Shown: positions 33,303-46,054, numbered from the stretch's first letter. The stretch is DNA of 64,000 nt from Balaenoptera acutorostrata (GCF_949987535.1 NC_080075.1:60443111-60507110); one strand, 5' to 3'. The notes: generated from the letters alone by a model not told the origin. Made by a program: numbers and translations.

Positions 33303-34640
33303 CTATCCTTATCCTTAATGTATTATGACCAAAAGAGTATTCTGGTTTGAAAATTGCTGGGATAGATAAACAGGAAATCTTTGCAAAAATGGGAAAAGAG
33401 TTTAGCAGGCACAATTAGCATCATCTTGCTCAATAACTAAAAAACCAAGTGCCAATAAGTGTAGACATAACTATGAATTAGTAATACAAAGTATAACTTT
33501 TCTACTCTGTTTCCTGTTAGACTGGAAAAATCCTTCCCCTACTTTCATTCATCATCTATTCTTTATATTTTAATAAGATAACTGTGAAGGATTCATTGAG
33601 TTAAAAGACCCTGCTATTGAATTTTTTTCAAACCAGTTTTGAGCCAGCATGTATATCATTTAGCAGTATCAAATTATTATTGTAAATTATTTACATATTC
33701 CATCTATATAGGGAAGAGACATCTTTTCCTTAGCAACATTCCCTATAGGCTCTTTGAAAATGTGTATATCCACAATAAATTTGGAAAGGACTGCAATTCA
33801 TCAAAATAAGACATTTTCTTATGCCAAATTTCAAAGCAATGTCACAGTTAGCCATTATTTCCATTTGTGCTCATTAATTACCCATGACATGAAATAAATG
33901 TGAATTCAGTAAAGGAGGAAATTTACTGGAGCAGATGGCATCTACAATGCTATTTAAATACAAGTACACATTGATGACTGCTTAGTCCTCCATAAACTTA
34001 ACAAATGAGTACATATAACCATATCTTGCATTTTCTAAACTATTAAAGGTTTGGATTAACATTGTGGAACTATGTAGCTAGTAAAAATATAACATAAAAG
34101 AGAGAAAGAAAGGCAAGCCCTCACTTTTTCTTAACAAAGGAGAATATTTCCTTTGGAGAAAACTTTTATTGCCTTTAATAATTTTCAACAGTTTGAGATC
34201 TCTTACAATATAGCTACACAATATAAGATTTTATTTTCTCACTAAATAAATAGTAATAAGGGAAAAATGAATTCTGTTACCCTAGCAATATCACAGGATC
34301 CAGGTTGTTTTTAGAATGCTATTGAGGGGCTCCAAAGTAGAAAATACAGTTTATGTCTACATGAGGTTAGATCATCTCAATTATCTTCTCTGTTTTCTAC
34401 ATTAATGTTGTCATTCTTTGTTTGTTTGTTTACTTGAAGCATTATAAAATAATATAGGGATATCAATTTACCCTCATAAATGTAAGACAAGTTATATCAT
34501 TTTAGAATTAATATTTTCCACTGGAACTGTGTATTTTCAGGAAGTTTAAATGGAAAAATTGTAGTAAATATATCATGTCTTAGGCAATACTCAAGCTAAG
34601 ACTGAAAGGGAAAATTTAAAAAAAACAAGGAACATAAATT
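33303..34640. other. Unassigned, unique-looking AT-rich sequence
   Basis: No gene or repeat was recognised. Confidence 0.4.
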
Positions 34641-35105
34641 CCACTTCTGGAGATCATGGTGTAACTGGAACCTATTTGCTCCTACCTTTAAAAAAAACTG
34701 GGAAACCATATGAAACTGTGATATGTTTCAGACATTGCACAGAAATTAGTATAGGACAGTGATCCCCAAGAGGAGGAGAACAAACAAGATGAGCCCTTTA
34801 ATTTCTCCATTTACTGTTTTGTGGGAGTTTGTTGGCCATAGAACAGAGAGACAACAGAGTTCAAAGTGAAGAGGAGTCAAAGCAGCTACAAAACACAGGA
34901 AAGAGCACTACAGAGGAAGGAGCTGTATGAAGGTGAGATTGCTGTGTACCAAGAGAGATTCTAGAGATCTGCAGAAGGCCCCCTTTGGTCTTCAGCTGAC
35001 GTCTGATTAGCAGATGCTTTTGAGACTGAGAAAAGAACACCTGATAGGAGCAGGTGAAGCCACCCTTGGAGCTCAGATAGGGCGAAGGATAGTTTCTGTT
35101 CTTTT
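34641..35105 (+). repeat. Probable L1M/HAL1 5' UTR, first part
   Basis: Moderately GC-rich sequence with 'gatcatggtgtaactgg' near 34652 and a run of 'agagagacaacagagttcaa' type motifs. The context (leading, after insertions, into an ORF1-type body on the same strand) suggests an old L1 5' UTR. This rests on context more than on a firm consensus match. Confidence 0.45.
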
Positions 35106-35203
35106 TTCTTTTAACATCTTTATTGGAGTATAATTGCTTTACAATGGTGTGTTAGTTTCTGCTGTATAACAAAGTGAATCAGCTATACGTATACATATCA
35201 GTT
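35106..35203 (-). repeat. Short L1 3'-end insertion, antisense
   Basis: 'taacatctttattggagtat' near 35112, 'tgctttacaatggtgtgtta' near 35134 and 'gaatcagctatacgtataca' near 35176 match the antisense 3' UTR of the same young L1 type as the copy at 60.7 kb. It is only about 100 bp long. Confidence 0.8.
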
Positions 35204-35707
35204 ATCATGGGAAGCCTCACCCATGGCTCCACATAGTGTAAACAAACATTGCTGATATTTTCCCCCATTTTTCCTAATAACTACAAATTAATATTTGGGC
35301 ATTATATATTAAACAAACATAAGAAGACTCTGAAAAGTGGAGAGAGGAGGCAGACTGGCTAGAGATCTCAGGATCTAAGGAACGACATGTGGTAGGTTCC
35401 CTGTATATTCTTTTTGCCTCATAGACCTTGAGCTGAGTGTTGAAGAAGCCAGCGACCTGGAAATACGAATGGGCACAGACAAAACAAAGCCTCAACAAAA
35501 GCCTGTTCTCTCTAGCTAAAAGATTAGAAAAGGGACAGTCAAGTAAGATAGATAATAACTGTCCCACTCCAGCCAAACACCACACAAAAAAACTGTGGCC
35601 CCATCCCCACCCCCAGCAGCAAAGGCTGAGTAGAGAGCTTAGACTTCTACCCTTGCTAGGTGTGGCGCTGCACCCCGCAAGCCTGCAAGCCTTGTAATTG
35701 CCCCAAA
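35204..35707 (+). repeat. Probable L1M/HAL1 5' UTR, second part
   Basis: This continues the presumed 5' UTR after the short L1 insertion: 'gcagactggctagagatctc' near 35350, 'gttgaagaagccagcgacct' near 35440. It is interrupted at 35708 by an LTR-like block. Frames here (for example 35437-35697) are not conserved coding sequence as far as I can tell. Confidence 0.45.
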
Positions 35708-36568
35708 TGTTAGACTGAAGAAAGAGCCTAGAGACAGTGACAGAGACATCCATGATTTATTGGCTAGGGAATCTTACAAGTCAGAAGCAAAAGGTCCTGG
35801 AGCAACACTCCACCATGTACAGCAGATGGCAGGCTGAACATGGCAGTAATCTGCACTGCTGGGGGGTGGGGAGGGTGCAACTGACATCAGGTTGGCTCAT
35901 CAGTTACCAGAGATACCAGCAGAGGAGCACGTCCCTCATAGCTCCTTGGGTTAATGATCATCATGGAGACAGATGTTTCCCTTTGATAACCTAGCATGGT
36001 GGAGCTGTTCTGGTCTAAGGATTAGAACAGTCACCACCTGGGGCAGGGGGGAAACATGAAGGTAGTTACTAATTAAGCAGTCATGTGGGTAAGGTACAAG
36101 TGAAGCAGGGACTGGTTAAGTGAGGGATGTACAAAGGGAAGGAGAACCACCATTGTGAGTGGTCTGATCATACATGAGGCAATATCAAGGTACTGCAACA
36201 TTCTACTGGGGTAGTGTCAGAGAAGGCTGAATAGGAGCTGGGGTGTTTTTCCTCCACCAGGTGGTAAACAAGGCCTCTCTTCTGTGGTGTCCATGGATAA
36301 CATATGTGGAGCCTGGATTTTCACCTTACATGGTAGTAATGAGGCATGGAGTGGTACAAAAGAAGGTCTACTGGAGATTAAGAACTTTTACAACCACCCA
36401 GATGTAATGAGGCTACCTCCTCACAGTGTCAGTATAAGCCATGTGGGTATGGGTTCCAGGTGTCCATGGAGTCCACATAGGGAACCTGTATTTCCATTAC
36501 TTTTTCTATCTCACAGAAATGAGAGGCCATCTCCCTTTCCTTACTAGAGTGGTGTCAGAGGAATGACA
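35708..36568 (-). repeat. LTR-like block interrupting an L1M/HAL1 element
   Basis: It begins 'tgttagactgaag' and I place its end at 'gaatgaca' (36568), giving TG...CA ends and imperfect 5-bp flanks (ccaaa at 35703, tcaaa at 36569). Near the left end the plus strand has tttatt (35756-35761), an AATAAA on the minus strand, where an antisense LTR would carry its poly(A) signal. A diverged direct repeat with about 173 bp period lies at 36288-36350 and 36461-36525, like a U3 duplication. No TATA box was found at a convincing place. The host element reads as old L1 sequence on both sides, so this is certainly a later insertion; its LTR identity is an inference. Confidence 0.5.
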
Positions 36569-36573
36569 TCAAA

Positions 36574-37860
36574 AGAAAATATTTAACTATGATCCAGGGT
36601 CTCATAAAACAATACCCCAAATGTCCAGGTTTTATTTGAAAATCACTTTTCATACCAAGAACAAGAAAAATCTAAACTTGAATGAGAAAAGGTAATCAAA
36701 GAAGTTACACAGATGTTAGAAATTTTGGATGGTTTTAAAATGGCCATTACAAAATTGGTTCAATGAGCAATTATGAACACACTTGAAACAAATGGAAAAA
36801 AAATCTTAGCAAAGAAGTAGAAATTCTTAGAAAATAAGTAAAATACACAAAGAAGGACCAAATGGAAATTTTAGAAATAAAAATACATCATCAAAAAAGC
36901 AACCCTGTGCTCAATATTAGAATGGAAGGAACAGAGAAAACAATCTGGAAAGTTGAATACAGGACAATATATATTACTCAATCTGAACAACAGAGAGGAA
37001 AATAACTGAGAAAAAAATAACAAAACCTCAGGGACCTGTGGTACCATAACAAAAGATTTAGCATTTGCATCATCAGAATTCCAAGAGAGGAGAAAGAGGA
37101 TTGAGATGAAAAACTATTCAAAAAATTAATGGCTGAAATTTTCTCAAACTTGGCAAAATACTTATTAAACCCACAGATTTTTAAAAGCTGTGCAAGCCCC
37201 AAACAAGATAAACAAACAAACAAACAAAATGCAAATCATGATCCATCACTGTCAAACTTATGAAAATTAGTGATAAAAAAGCAGTGAGTGAGAAATACGA
37301 TCTTACCTGTAAGGGAAAACAATCCAAATGTCAGTAGAGTTTTCATAATAAACCATGGGGGCCAAAAGGAAGTAGCATCAAAATTTTCAAGTGTTGAAGG
37401 AAGAGAACTGTTGAGTCAAAATTCTATATCCAGAGAAAATACCCTTCAGGAATAAAGAGAAAAATCAAGATATTATCAACTGAAAAAAAATAAAATAAAA
37501 CTTCTTCACCATCAGCTCTCTCCCAAAAGAATGGTTAAAGAAATTTGTCTAAACCTAAATAACATGGTAAAAAAAAGTCTTGAGACATCAAGAAGTAAGA
37601 AAAAATAAAAGAAAGAGCAAAAATATGGGAAAATACTATATGAAAGTTAATCAAAAAAGCAGGAGTTGCTGGGTTAATGTGAGATAAAATAGACTGCAGG
37701 TGGACTGAGAGGGATGAATAAATTTAATATATGTTATAATGGAGGTATAGTAAATGATAATAATAGAATATAGGTAGTAAACACATGGATATTCACTGTG
37801 AACTTTTTGTAATTTTTTTGTACATTTAAAATTTATGATCAATTTTGGGAAATATATCCA
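36574..37860 (+). repeat. L1M/HAL1 ORF1 body, first copy
   Basis: The ORF1 RNA-binding part of an old L1M or HAL1 is recognisable: 'aacttggcaaaatacttatt' near 37146, 'aaaaaagcagtgagtgagaa' near 37275, 'ccatgggggccaaaaggaag' near 37354, 'caagtgttgaaggaagagaa' near 37388, 'attctatatccagagaaaat' near 37421, 'cccaaaagaatggttaaaga' near 37522. All frames are broken. Confidence 0.7.
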
Positions 37861-38877
37861 TTACAAAAATACAATAGAAAAATCAAAGGAATGGTATTGC
37901 CTCAGCAGCAGGTCAAACTTAACCATAGATGAAAAGTTGCTGTGGCCCTGCCTAATAAAAGTTAACAGCAAGCCTCCAAAGGATAAGACCATTTCTACAT
38001 AACTTAACTGTACTTCAGAAATAATACAAAGAATATTTTAAAGAATTCAAAAATATCCAGCATCTAACAAAATAAAACTAACAATACCTGGCAACCAAAC
38101 AAAAATTATCAGGCATGTGAAGAATAATATATAAGCCATGTTGAAAAATAAGTCAGTCAATAGAAACAGATTCAAATAAGAGATAGATGATAACTTTAGA
38201 ATACAAGGACATTAAATGAATGTTTATAGTTATATTTGTTCAAGAAGGTAGAGAACAGCATGAGCCAGTAAAGGAGACAGATGTAAAATATAATAAAGAC
38301 CCCAATAAATACTAAAAAAATCTGACATTTAATATGGAAAACACACTGATTGGAGTTTACAGACAATTAGACACTATAGAAAAAATGATTAGTAAATTTA
38401 AAGGCATAGCAGAAGAAATTATACCAAATGAAACACAAACACTAAATAATAACAACTATGATAAATAATAATAATAATAAAACAAAGCATCACTGAACTG
38501 TGGGACAACTTCAAGTGGCCAAATAAACATGTAAGTGGAGTCTCTGAAGTTTAGAACAGAAAATAATATTTGAATAAATAAGGCTTAAAAATCTTCCAAA
38601 TTTAATGAAAACTATGAATTCACAGATCCAAGAAAATCAACAAATATTAAGTTCAAGAAACATGAATAAAATTCTGCTAAAGCACGTCAAAATCAAGTTG
38701 CTTACACTAATAATAAACAGAACATCTTAAAACAACCAGAGAAGACATAATATATACAGAGGAATAAAGAAAACAATGACAGCAGACTTCTTTTTTAAAC
38801 AATGCAAAGCCAATGACAGTGGAGCAACATACTTAAATGTAAGAAGAAAATCTCTTAGAATTCTGTAACAAGCAAAG
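37861..38877 (+). repeat. HAL1-like element, ORF1 body, second copy (left half)
   Basis: A second, independent ORF1-type body: 'ccaaatttaatgaaaactat' near 38597, 'aacaaccagagaagacataa' near 38732, 'aatgacagcagacttctttt' near 38777, 'gccaatgacagtggagcaac' near 38810, 'tcttagaattctgtaacaag' near 38853. It is broken by an inverted L1 at 38878 and resumes at 39206. Confidence 0.7.
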
Positions 38878-39143
38878 TGAAGTAGAGTTCCCTGTGCTAC
38901 AAAGCAGGTTCTCATTAGTTATCTATTTTATACATACTAGTGTATATATGTCAATCCCAATCTCATCCCACCCCACCACCCTTTCCCCGCTTGGCATCCA
39001 TACATTTGTTCTCTACATCTGTGTCTCTATTTCTGCCTTGCAAACCAGTTCATCTGTACCATTTTTCTAGATTCCACATATATGCATTAATATACAATAG
39101 TTGTTTTCCTCTTTCTGACTTACTTCACTCTGTATGACATTCT
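38878..39143 (-). mobile_element. 5'-inverted L1: 5' segment
   Basis: Antisense L1 3' UTR sequence: 'ccctgtgctacaaagcaggt' near 38891, 'gtgtatatatgtcaatccca' near 38940, 'ttccacatatatgcattaat' near 39072, 'tgacttacttcactctgtat' near 39116. It ends where the sense 3' tail begins. Confidence 0.8.
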
Positions 39144-39205
39144 ATTGTAAAACAACTATACTCCAATTAAAAAATAATAAAATAAATTTAAAAAAATAAA
39201 AAAAA
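39144..39205 (+). mobile_element. 5'-inverted L1: sense 3' terminus and A-rich tail
   Basis: 'gtaaaacaactatactccaa' then A-rich sequence with AATAAA. This is the normal 3' terminus of the young L1 type in sense orientation, joined to the inverted piece on its left. Confidence 0.75.
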
Positions 39206-39885
39206 TTATCTTTTAAAAACAAAGACAATATAAAATTTTTTTCAGACATGCATAAGCTAAAAGAATTTGTCATCGCACACCTGTTGTACAAGGAATTTTA
39301 GAGGAAGTCTTTCATGCAGAAGAAAATGATGCTAGATAGAAATATGAATTTTTATAAAGGAATGAAGAACAATGGAAATGGTAAATATGTGGGTACTTGT
39401 AAAAGATTATTTTATCTTTTAAAACCTCTTTAAAATATGTTTAAAGCAAAAATTATATTGTGGGGTTTAGAATATACATAGAAATAAAACATTTGACTAT
39501 AATAGCACAAAGGTTAATAATAGGAAAATGGTAGTAACTGTTATAAATTTATTGTACTATGCTTGGAGAATTACAATATTTTTTGAATTATGTGAAAAGT
39601 ATACATACTGCATGATTCCCTTTGTAAAATAATTCTAGACAATGCAAACAAATCTATAGTAACAGAAATTCAACAATTGCCTAGGGATTGGAGGGGAGTA
39701 CATGGAAAGGAAGGATGGATTAAAAAAGAGCAGATGGAGATTCTTAGAGTTGATGGATATATTAAATATCTTAATTATGGAAATGGTTTTATAGATTTAT
39801 ACAGAGTTCAAATATGATCAAATTGTACACTTTGAATATGTGCTATTTATTGTATGTCAATCATATCCTGATAAAAGCTGTTAAT
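39206..39885 (+). repeat. HAL1-like element, ORF1 end and 3' UTR (right half)
   Basis: The interrupted ORF1 resumes ('ttcagacatgcataagctaa' near 39242, 'aatggtaaatatgtgggtac' near 39377). It then passes with no ORF2 in between directly into an L1ME-like 3' terminus ('gcctagggattggaggggag' near 39679, 'aattgtacactttgaatatg' near 39821, 'tgtatgtcaatcatatcctg' near 39852, A-rich end). ORF1 joined straight to a 3' UTR is the hallmark of HAL1 ('half L1'). Confidence 0.75.
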
Positions 39886-40019
39886 AAAAAGTAAAATAAA
39901 ACAAAATAAAACACAAGGAGTTTAAATTATCAAAGGAAAAAGTTAATCATTCTCCATTTGAAAAATTTGAAAAAGCTAGTTCCTTGTTTTAAAAATGTTT
40001 CAAAATTAAGCATGTATTC

Positions 40020-40215
40020 GTGTCAAGCCCTTTGTATCAAAAGCATTATATAGAGGAACTTCTTTCATATTTATTACATGCATATCAGAAAAGTAAATTT
40101 ATTATGCTCATTTCATATAGGGGAAAACAGATGTTGGAGAGGCTATGTAAGTTGCTCAGAGTCACAGAACTAGTGACTTACAAAACCAGAATTCGGACTC
40201 ATGATCCTTTACTGC
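40020..40215 (-). repeat. MIR SINE, antisense
   Basis: Plus-strand blocks 'ctcatttcatataggggaaa' near 40109, 'ggctatgtaagttgctcaga' near 40141, 'gtcacagaactagtgactta' near 40161 and 'accagaattcggactcatga' near 40185 are the antisense MIR core. Confidence 0.85.
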
Positions 40216-41388
40216 CTACTTTATCCTACAAATATTGGGATTTTTCTATAAAATCAAGGTCAAAATCAGTTTTAAGGTGTTTTTTAAGCATGGGTCAAAT
40301 TTGCATGTCACAGTTTATTTCTTTTTCTTCCTGCAAGCCCCACCGCATCCTCACTGGAACTGATATTAGTATAGAAAAACACTGGTCATTTTAACTTCAT
40401 TTTTCTTTGTTTCTGGGTAAATAGCTCAATATTCATATATAACCATTTGCTTATTTTGTTCCATTCTTCTGAGAAGCTTATCAAGTTCTTCTCATCTGGC
40501 CATTATCATTTGATGTAGAAATTATACTCTGAAAAAATATAATCTGATTATCCATATGAATGGCTCTTTAAATCTGGTAGTTTTGTTGTTCCTTACTTTA
40601 AGGAATTTCTTTGCGGGACTGGAAATTATATACCTAAAGTCATGAATCTGGAACATATTAAAGTACTTGAAAACTGAGGTCAAGGTTCTGACCTAGATCC
40701 CTCTCTGTATTTCTTCTTCCTGATTGGGACATAGTATTTGGAAATGAAGCACACAAATAATAAAAAATAATCCATTTGATATAAGCTGAAATAAAAAGAG
40801 GCTAAACTGAAACAGTTGTTTGCCTTCCAGAAACCTCTGTCTTTGTAGCTAATGATTTTTGTATTGTGATATCAGCCATTTCATCAATCTTCCTAAGACC
40901 TTGAAGAATCCTTTCTCATCCCTAGTTTTCATCTTGGATATTCATATTAAGTGTTTTTATTTATTCCGTTAAAACTTTAGCTCAATTTGACTCTTACCCT
41001 GTCATCCTGGCCCAGGGCTTTCATACTGAAGTCGGAGGCAGCAGTCTCATCTCTCTGACATAGTTTCATTCTCTCCACAAATATCCTACTGACCATTTCC
41101 AGAACAACCATCCTAAGACACGCTAGTTTCCTCAGGTTACCTGATTCTTAAAGATCTTAGAATAACACTGTGATTCATATCTTCTCTAAACTTCATAAAA
41201 TCCCCCACCTCTGCACCCTCCCACAGCTACATGTAAATTTTTACATATCCACAACTTTTGTCTTTAGCATGTGACATATCAATTCTCAGGTCCGTGTCTG
41301 AGCTCCACCCTTCTCCCCATTAAGGAATTCATCCAACTTATTTTGGGATATCTGAATCCTATCCTTTATTTGATACCTAAATCACTTA
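40216..41388. other. Unassigned sequence
   Basis: No gene was recognised. The part 40950-41330 is pyrimidine-rich ('ctctctgacatagtttcatt', 'catttccagaacaaccatcc') and may be a decayed L2 or other ancient repeat, not named. Confidence 0.35.
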
Positions 41389-41742
41389 CATGTAGAATCT
41401 AAAATATGACACAAATGAACATATCTACAAAATAGAAACGAACTCACAGACATAGAGAACAGACTTGTGGTTGTTAAGGGGGAGAGGTTGTGTGAGGGAT
41501 GGATTGGAAATTTGGGATTAGCAGATGCTAACTATAATATTATATATAGAATGGATAAACAACAAGGTCCTACTGTATAGCACAGGGAACTATATTCAAT
41601 ATCCTGTGATAAACCATAATGGAAAAGAATATGAAAAAGAATGCATATATATATGTATAACTGAGTCACATTGTTGTACAGTAGAAATCAATACAACTTT
41701 GCAAATCAACTATACTTTAATAAAATAAATTTAAAAAAAAAG
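41389..41742 (+). repeat. L1 3' UTR end, sense, 5' truncated
   Basis: 'gaatctaaaatatgacacaa' near 41395, 'aaacgaactcacagacatag' near 41437, 'caaggtcctactgtatagca' near 41564, 'tattcaatatcctgtgataa' near 41594, 'caactatactttaataaaat' near 41707, then poly(A). No clear TSD. Confidence 0.88.
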
Positions 41743-43639
41743 AACTTGGCCTGACAAAAAGAATGGGTGGTCAATACGCATGATATTATATTTGGTCAAA
41801 AATAATATGTGATTATAAATTGTTGAAGTTAAGATTCTTTCATTCTTTGTCAATTAATTTTTAGCAATACCCAAAATAGTATTTCTAGAAACATTTTGAT
41901 AAATAGAAACAGCTTAAGCAATAAATTATTTTTCACTTTGATATATAAGATTTGAAGTCAGAATCACTTTTTATTATGTATTTATAAGCCCTACCATGTC
42001 CATTTTCCCTCTTTCATCTTCCTGAGAGCTCATTTAATAACATTGGAATTACTCCCAGATTTTATAATAAGCACCACAAAGCCGGATACCAGAAAAATGT
42101 CTTCTGACATAATTGAACCAATGGAATAATGTTGGTATTTGTTGAGTCAAAAATCCAACCCAATTTGAGTTTATAAGAATCATAACTCCCAGGAAGGAAT
42201 CCAAAGATGCTAAAGAGTTTTGTCATATTGCAAATGTTTTCCACAAAAAGAGTAATTTGAACGACAGTTTACTTTGGAAGTTTCTCTCTTCAATACTTTT
42301 ATTTGATCTACATTAAGCTTTAAATTTACTCCTATTTAAAGATTGAATTTACTTCTATTTAAAGTTCCCTATTGAGAAAAAACAGCAACTACACACACAC
42401 ACAAACACACACACATATGCACACACATGCATGTGTACGCACACATGCACTTTTTAGATTAGTTGAATAAATTACATTTGACTTTATGTACAAATTACTG
42501 TGAATGCCTGTCATTCTTTTATTTGAGAGTTTCCTCAATGCTCTGTTTACAATTCTGTTTGGGAAACTAAACTCTCTAAAGTAAATTTTATTGCTCTTCA
42601 TAAATAATAACTTGAAAAGTTAAGGAAAATTAACCTCACCAAAGAGAAAAGTCCAATAAAATATGAACTGTAAATACTAGAAAGGCAACTCAGCCAAATT
42701 ATTCTGATACTGCATTATACCTAGATGATTTGTTTTAAATTCAGGAGGAATGATTACAAAATATGCACTTCATGAAATTAAAGCATTTTTATTATCAACT
42801 ATTTATGGCTACCAAATAGGAGACTACATGACCATTTTCTTTGATGTTGCTTGCTAGCCTCTAATCTCTCTCTTATCACTATTCACAAATACATCCAAAT
42901 TAAGAAACTCAGCTGAGAATGTTTAATAAAACTGGGAAACTGAGAGAATCCTTAAATTTGTCTTTAAAAATATCTTATTTCAGAGATACATGGCAACATG
43001 TAAACAACTTTCTGATTCTTCATCTGCTTGGTCTTATTCACAGAGCCAAACATATATTTGTTGGGAATTAATAATACTTAATTTTTGTGTTGTTTTAAGC
43101 TCATGGAGAGATGGAATGATAGTTTTTTTCACTACTGTGGCTTTCCAAATATGTTTCTTGAAAATGTGACTCTGCAAGGATCATCTTGGAATTCATGGAG
43201 TTGACTATATACAACCTATCCCTAGACAATATTCTCTTGCCTCAATCTTAATGCTGAATTGGAAGCCTGGGGTTTCAAATCACAGAAGAGAAACAATAAA
43301 AGAGAGAATTTAAGTGAAAGAATTCAGTTTAAAGATACTAGCCCTATGGTTATAACAATGTTCCAATATGGTGGGATTAATGATAATCTCAGTTTGGTTT
43401 CTGGATTAGTAATATCATGGATAAAAGATTGTTCTCTGGAGGCACTCAACAGGTTTTCAAATCTTGAGTGAACTTTCCTAAAGGTAACCTTTCCTATGAC
43501 TCAGTTTCCTCATACATAAATTGTGCTAATAGATGTCAGTCATTAAGGGGAAAATGCAATGATAAAAATATCTACACAATCTGAGACAAACCAAGAAAGG
43601 AGAGTAAAAGAAACAGGAGGGATGTTACATAGAATAAAA
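41743..43639. other. Unassigned sequence with a CA microsatellite
   Basis: No gene was recognised. A short MIR-like motif ('actcagtttcctcatacata') sits near 43500 but the surrounding match is too weak to annotate. Confidence 0.4.
42392..42450. repeat. Imperfect (CA)n microsatellite
   Basis: CA repeats interrupted by AAAC, ATATG and ATGTG units. Confidence 0.88.
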
Positions 43640-44150
43640 TAATATGGTATACATAAATCCAAATATTTTAATAATTTCATAAAATGTAACTGTACTAAAT
43701 ATTCCATTTAAATATAAATATTTTCAGACTGCACTTAAAGTTTCAAAAACTTAACTGTGAGTTGTTTACAAGAGGCACACATAAACATACTGATACAAAA
43801 CTAATAGAAGAAAGTTGAGGGAAAAATAAGTACTTGACAAACTATATCCAAAAGAAAGGCTGTGCAGCTATGCCAACATCTCATGAACTAAGCTTTAGTG
43901 CAGAAAAGATACTAGAGGTAAGAAGAGGAATTCCAAATGGTAAAGATTCACCAGGGACGTATAACCATTAAAAATTTGTATATACCCAATAAAATGCAGA
44001 AAGCAAAAAATGATAGATCTATGAGAAGAAATAATGAACTCTACAAATACAGTGGGAGATTTAAACAAGCCTCTTTCAACATTGTAGAGAACATGATGGA
44101 AAAGTCAACATAATATGATCATAAAATACAAGAAAATAGAGATTACTAGT
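43640..44150 (+). repeat. Decayed L1M ORF2 endonuclease region
   Basis: In order: 'taactgtactaaatattcca' near 43687, 'tttacaagaggcacacataa' near 43766, 'gctgtgcagctatgccaaca' near 43859, 'tatacccaataaaatgcaga' near 43981, 'cagtgggagatttaaacaag' near 44050. These parallel the L1 endonuclease-coding region but are heavily mutated. Confidence 0.6.
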
Positions 44151-46054
44151 GAATAGAAATCCCTAAAAATTCCTGATACAATAATTAATGTCTATGAAAA
44201 AGAATTTATTTTATCACTTATACCAAAATATGGTATCTTCTTCTGTTTGAGGTTGTATAATAAAATAGTCAAGACAACTCAGCATTGTCATACACTAGAC
44301 ACAACGTGAACTAGACATCAATGCCAAGTTTGGAGTAGCTATGTATCATTCAATAAGATTAGTTTACAAGGCCTGAAAATAAAATCTTTTGAGACCTCAC
44401 CCCCTCCATCCTTTCTACACTCTTGTTCACTTTGTGAACATGCTGTGTCAAACTCTCCTGCATTCCATCAGTAAGTCAACAAAGTCAGACCCATTAGCTT
44501 AGCACAATTTTTAATAAAAGAACATTTATTATTGCTTCCCCCACTGTTTCTTAAGGCAAGATTCCATCAATAACGGACTATTCCATATTCCAGTTTTTGG
44601 CTTTATTACTTTCCAGCTAAAACTTAATCAAGATTTAAGGTCAATGAATAGAGAGTTTGCCTAGCTCTTGAGGGAGTAAGAGCAAAAGATAAATGTGACT
44701 TGGGAAGATTCTTATCATGGCCATTAGGATTATAGAAAATAAAATAACAGCTAGATGTTTAAAGACTTTATTTTAACAATGCAATTGCCTGGCTTGCTTA
44801 CAATTTGGAAAAGTAAACCCAGCTAGGGCCAGTCAATGCAATTTTAAAAAAAGGGAAAACTTGATTGTTTTTCCATGCATGAAGACACTAAGAAAACTAA
44901 GTCTTTCCCTTTTTGTCCAAGTATTGGTTGTAATTATAGATAGGAGTGATTCTTAGTTACTATAAAATATGGAAGTGCTTTTATATTGCTCCTCACTCTA
45001 CAGCTGATTATTAAAGTAGTACTGGCAGGCTGTGGTTTATTGAGTGCAGTTTTGAAAAGCAATGGTGGAAGAGAAGGCCATTACTGCATAATATTGCTAC
45101 TCTTTCATCATTAGCTTGAAAGCACAGTCAAAGAGGAACATGTCTAAACTAATTCAGCTACCATTCTATTATTACTTCCCTACATGTTGTTCTATTACTA
45201 CCTGCTCTTTCATAAAAGAGAGGGAAATGCATGTATTTAACACTGTAGCTTAAAAGCTGTGTAGATTTCTATTTTTCCATAACTCAGTTCAAAATGTTCT
45301 CAGGCTGTTAGGAAAAACAGAACCTATTGCTTTATATTTTTAGGAACAGAATGGGAACTTGAGAACAGAAGTAGATAATAGATATCAAAAGAAAGATGTT
45401 CTGAGTCTGAAAACATAAGTTGGAAGTTTAGAGTTAGAAGGAAAGTCAAAAATCATGAATTACACTGTAGACCATTCAAATAAATTTGCCACGTTCTTAG
45501 TGATTATTATTTCTGGTTTTACAACAGCCTACTACAGGACTCAATGGACTCTCCCCAGAGAGCAACATGCCTCTTAACAGTTCCTTTAAATTTACTCTGT
45601 GGCAGGCCCTAATGGCTCTTCTGGTTAATTATAAGTAGCAAAAATGATTCTCCAGTCTCTTCAATCCACACAGCAACGTCTCAGTTTAGAAACCAATTGT
45701 TTAGGCCTGAGTGATAGTGATAGATTCCATCTTGCTTTCAAGTTAAAACTTCTTCCCCAACTTGCTTACTATAAATGAGAATCTAGAAGATGGGAAAAGG
45801 GGTATGTAGTTCCTTATCCCATCTCTACCAAATACTTTTATTCTCCCTTTCCTGTCTTGTTAATTTTAGTTTTCAGTCCCCCTTTATGATTGGAGTAGTG
45901 GGAGGAAAGAGAAGCAGGAAAGTTTCTAATAACTGGTGTCATTGTGGAGACCTACCGCCCTCTGAACTTGACTCTTTCTAAAAAACTCCCATCACTTTGA
46001 TCACTCAACTGAGGTTTCCTAAGCACTGGTGAATCATCTCCATTCTAACTTTTC
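44151..46054. other. Unassigned, unique-looking sequence
   Basis: 1.9 kb without a recognised gene, RNA or repeat. Confidence 0.4.

Noticed and set aside
35274..35753. 159-codon minus-strand frame
   Set aside because: It spans an old L1-like 5' UTR and the edge of an LTR-like insertion; no domain is visible and the composition is that of antisense A-rich DNA.
42392..42450. Open frame ending in repeated Cys-Val residues
   Set aside because: Produced by the CA microsatellite.
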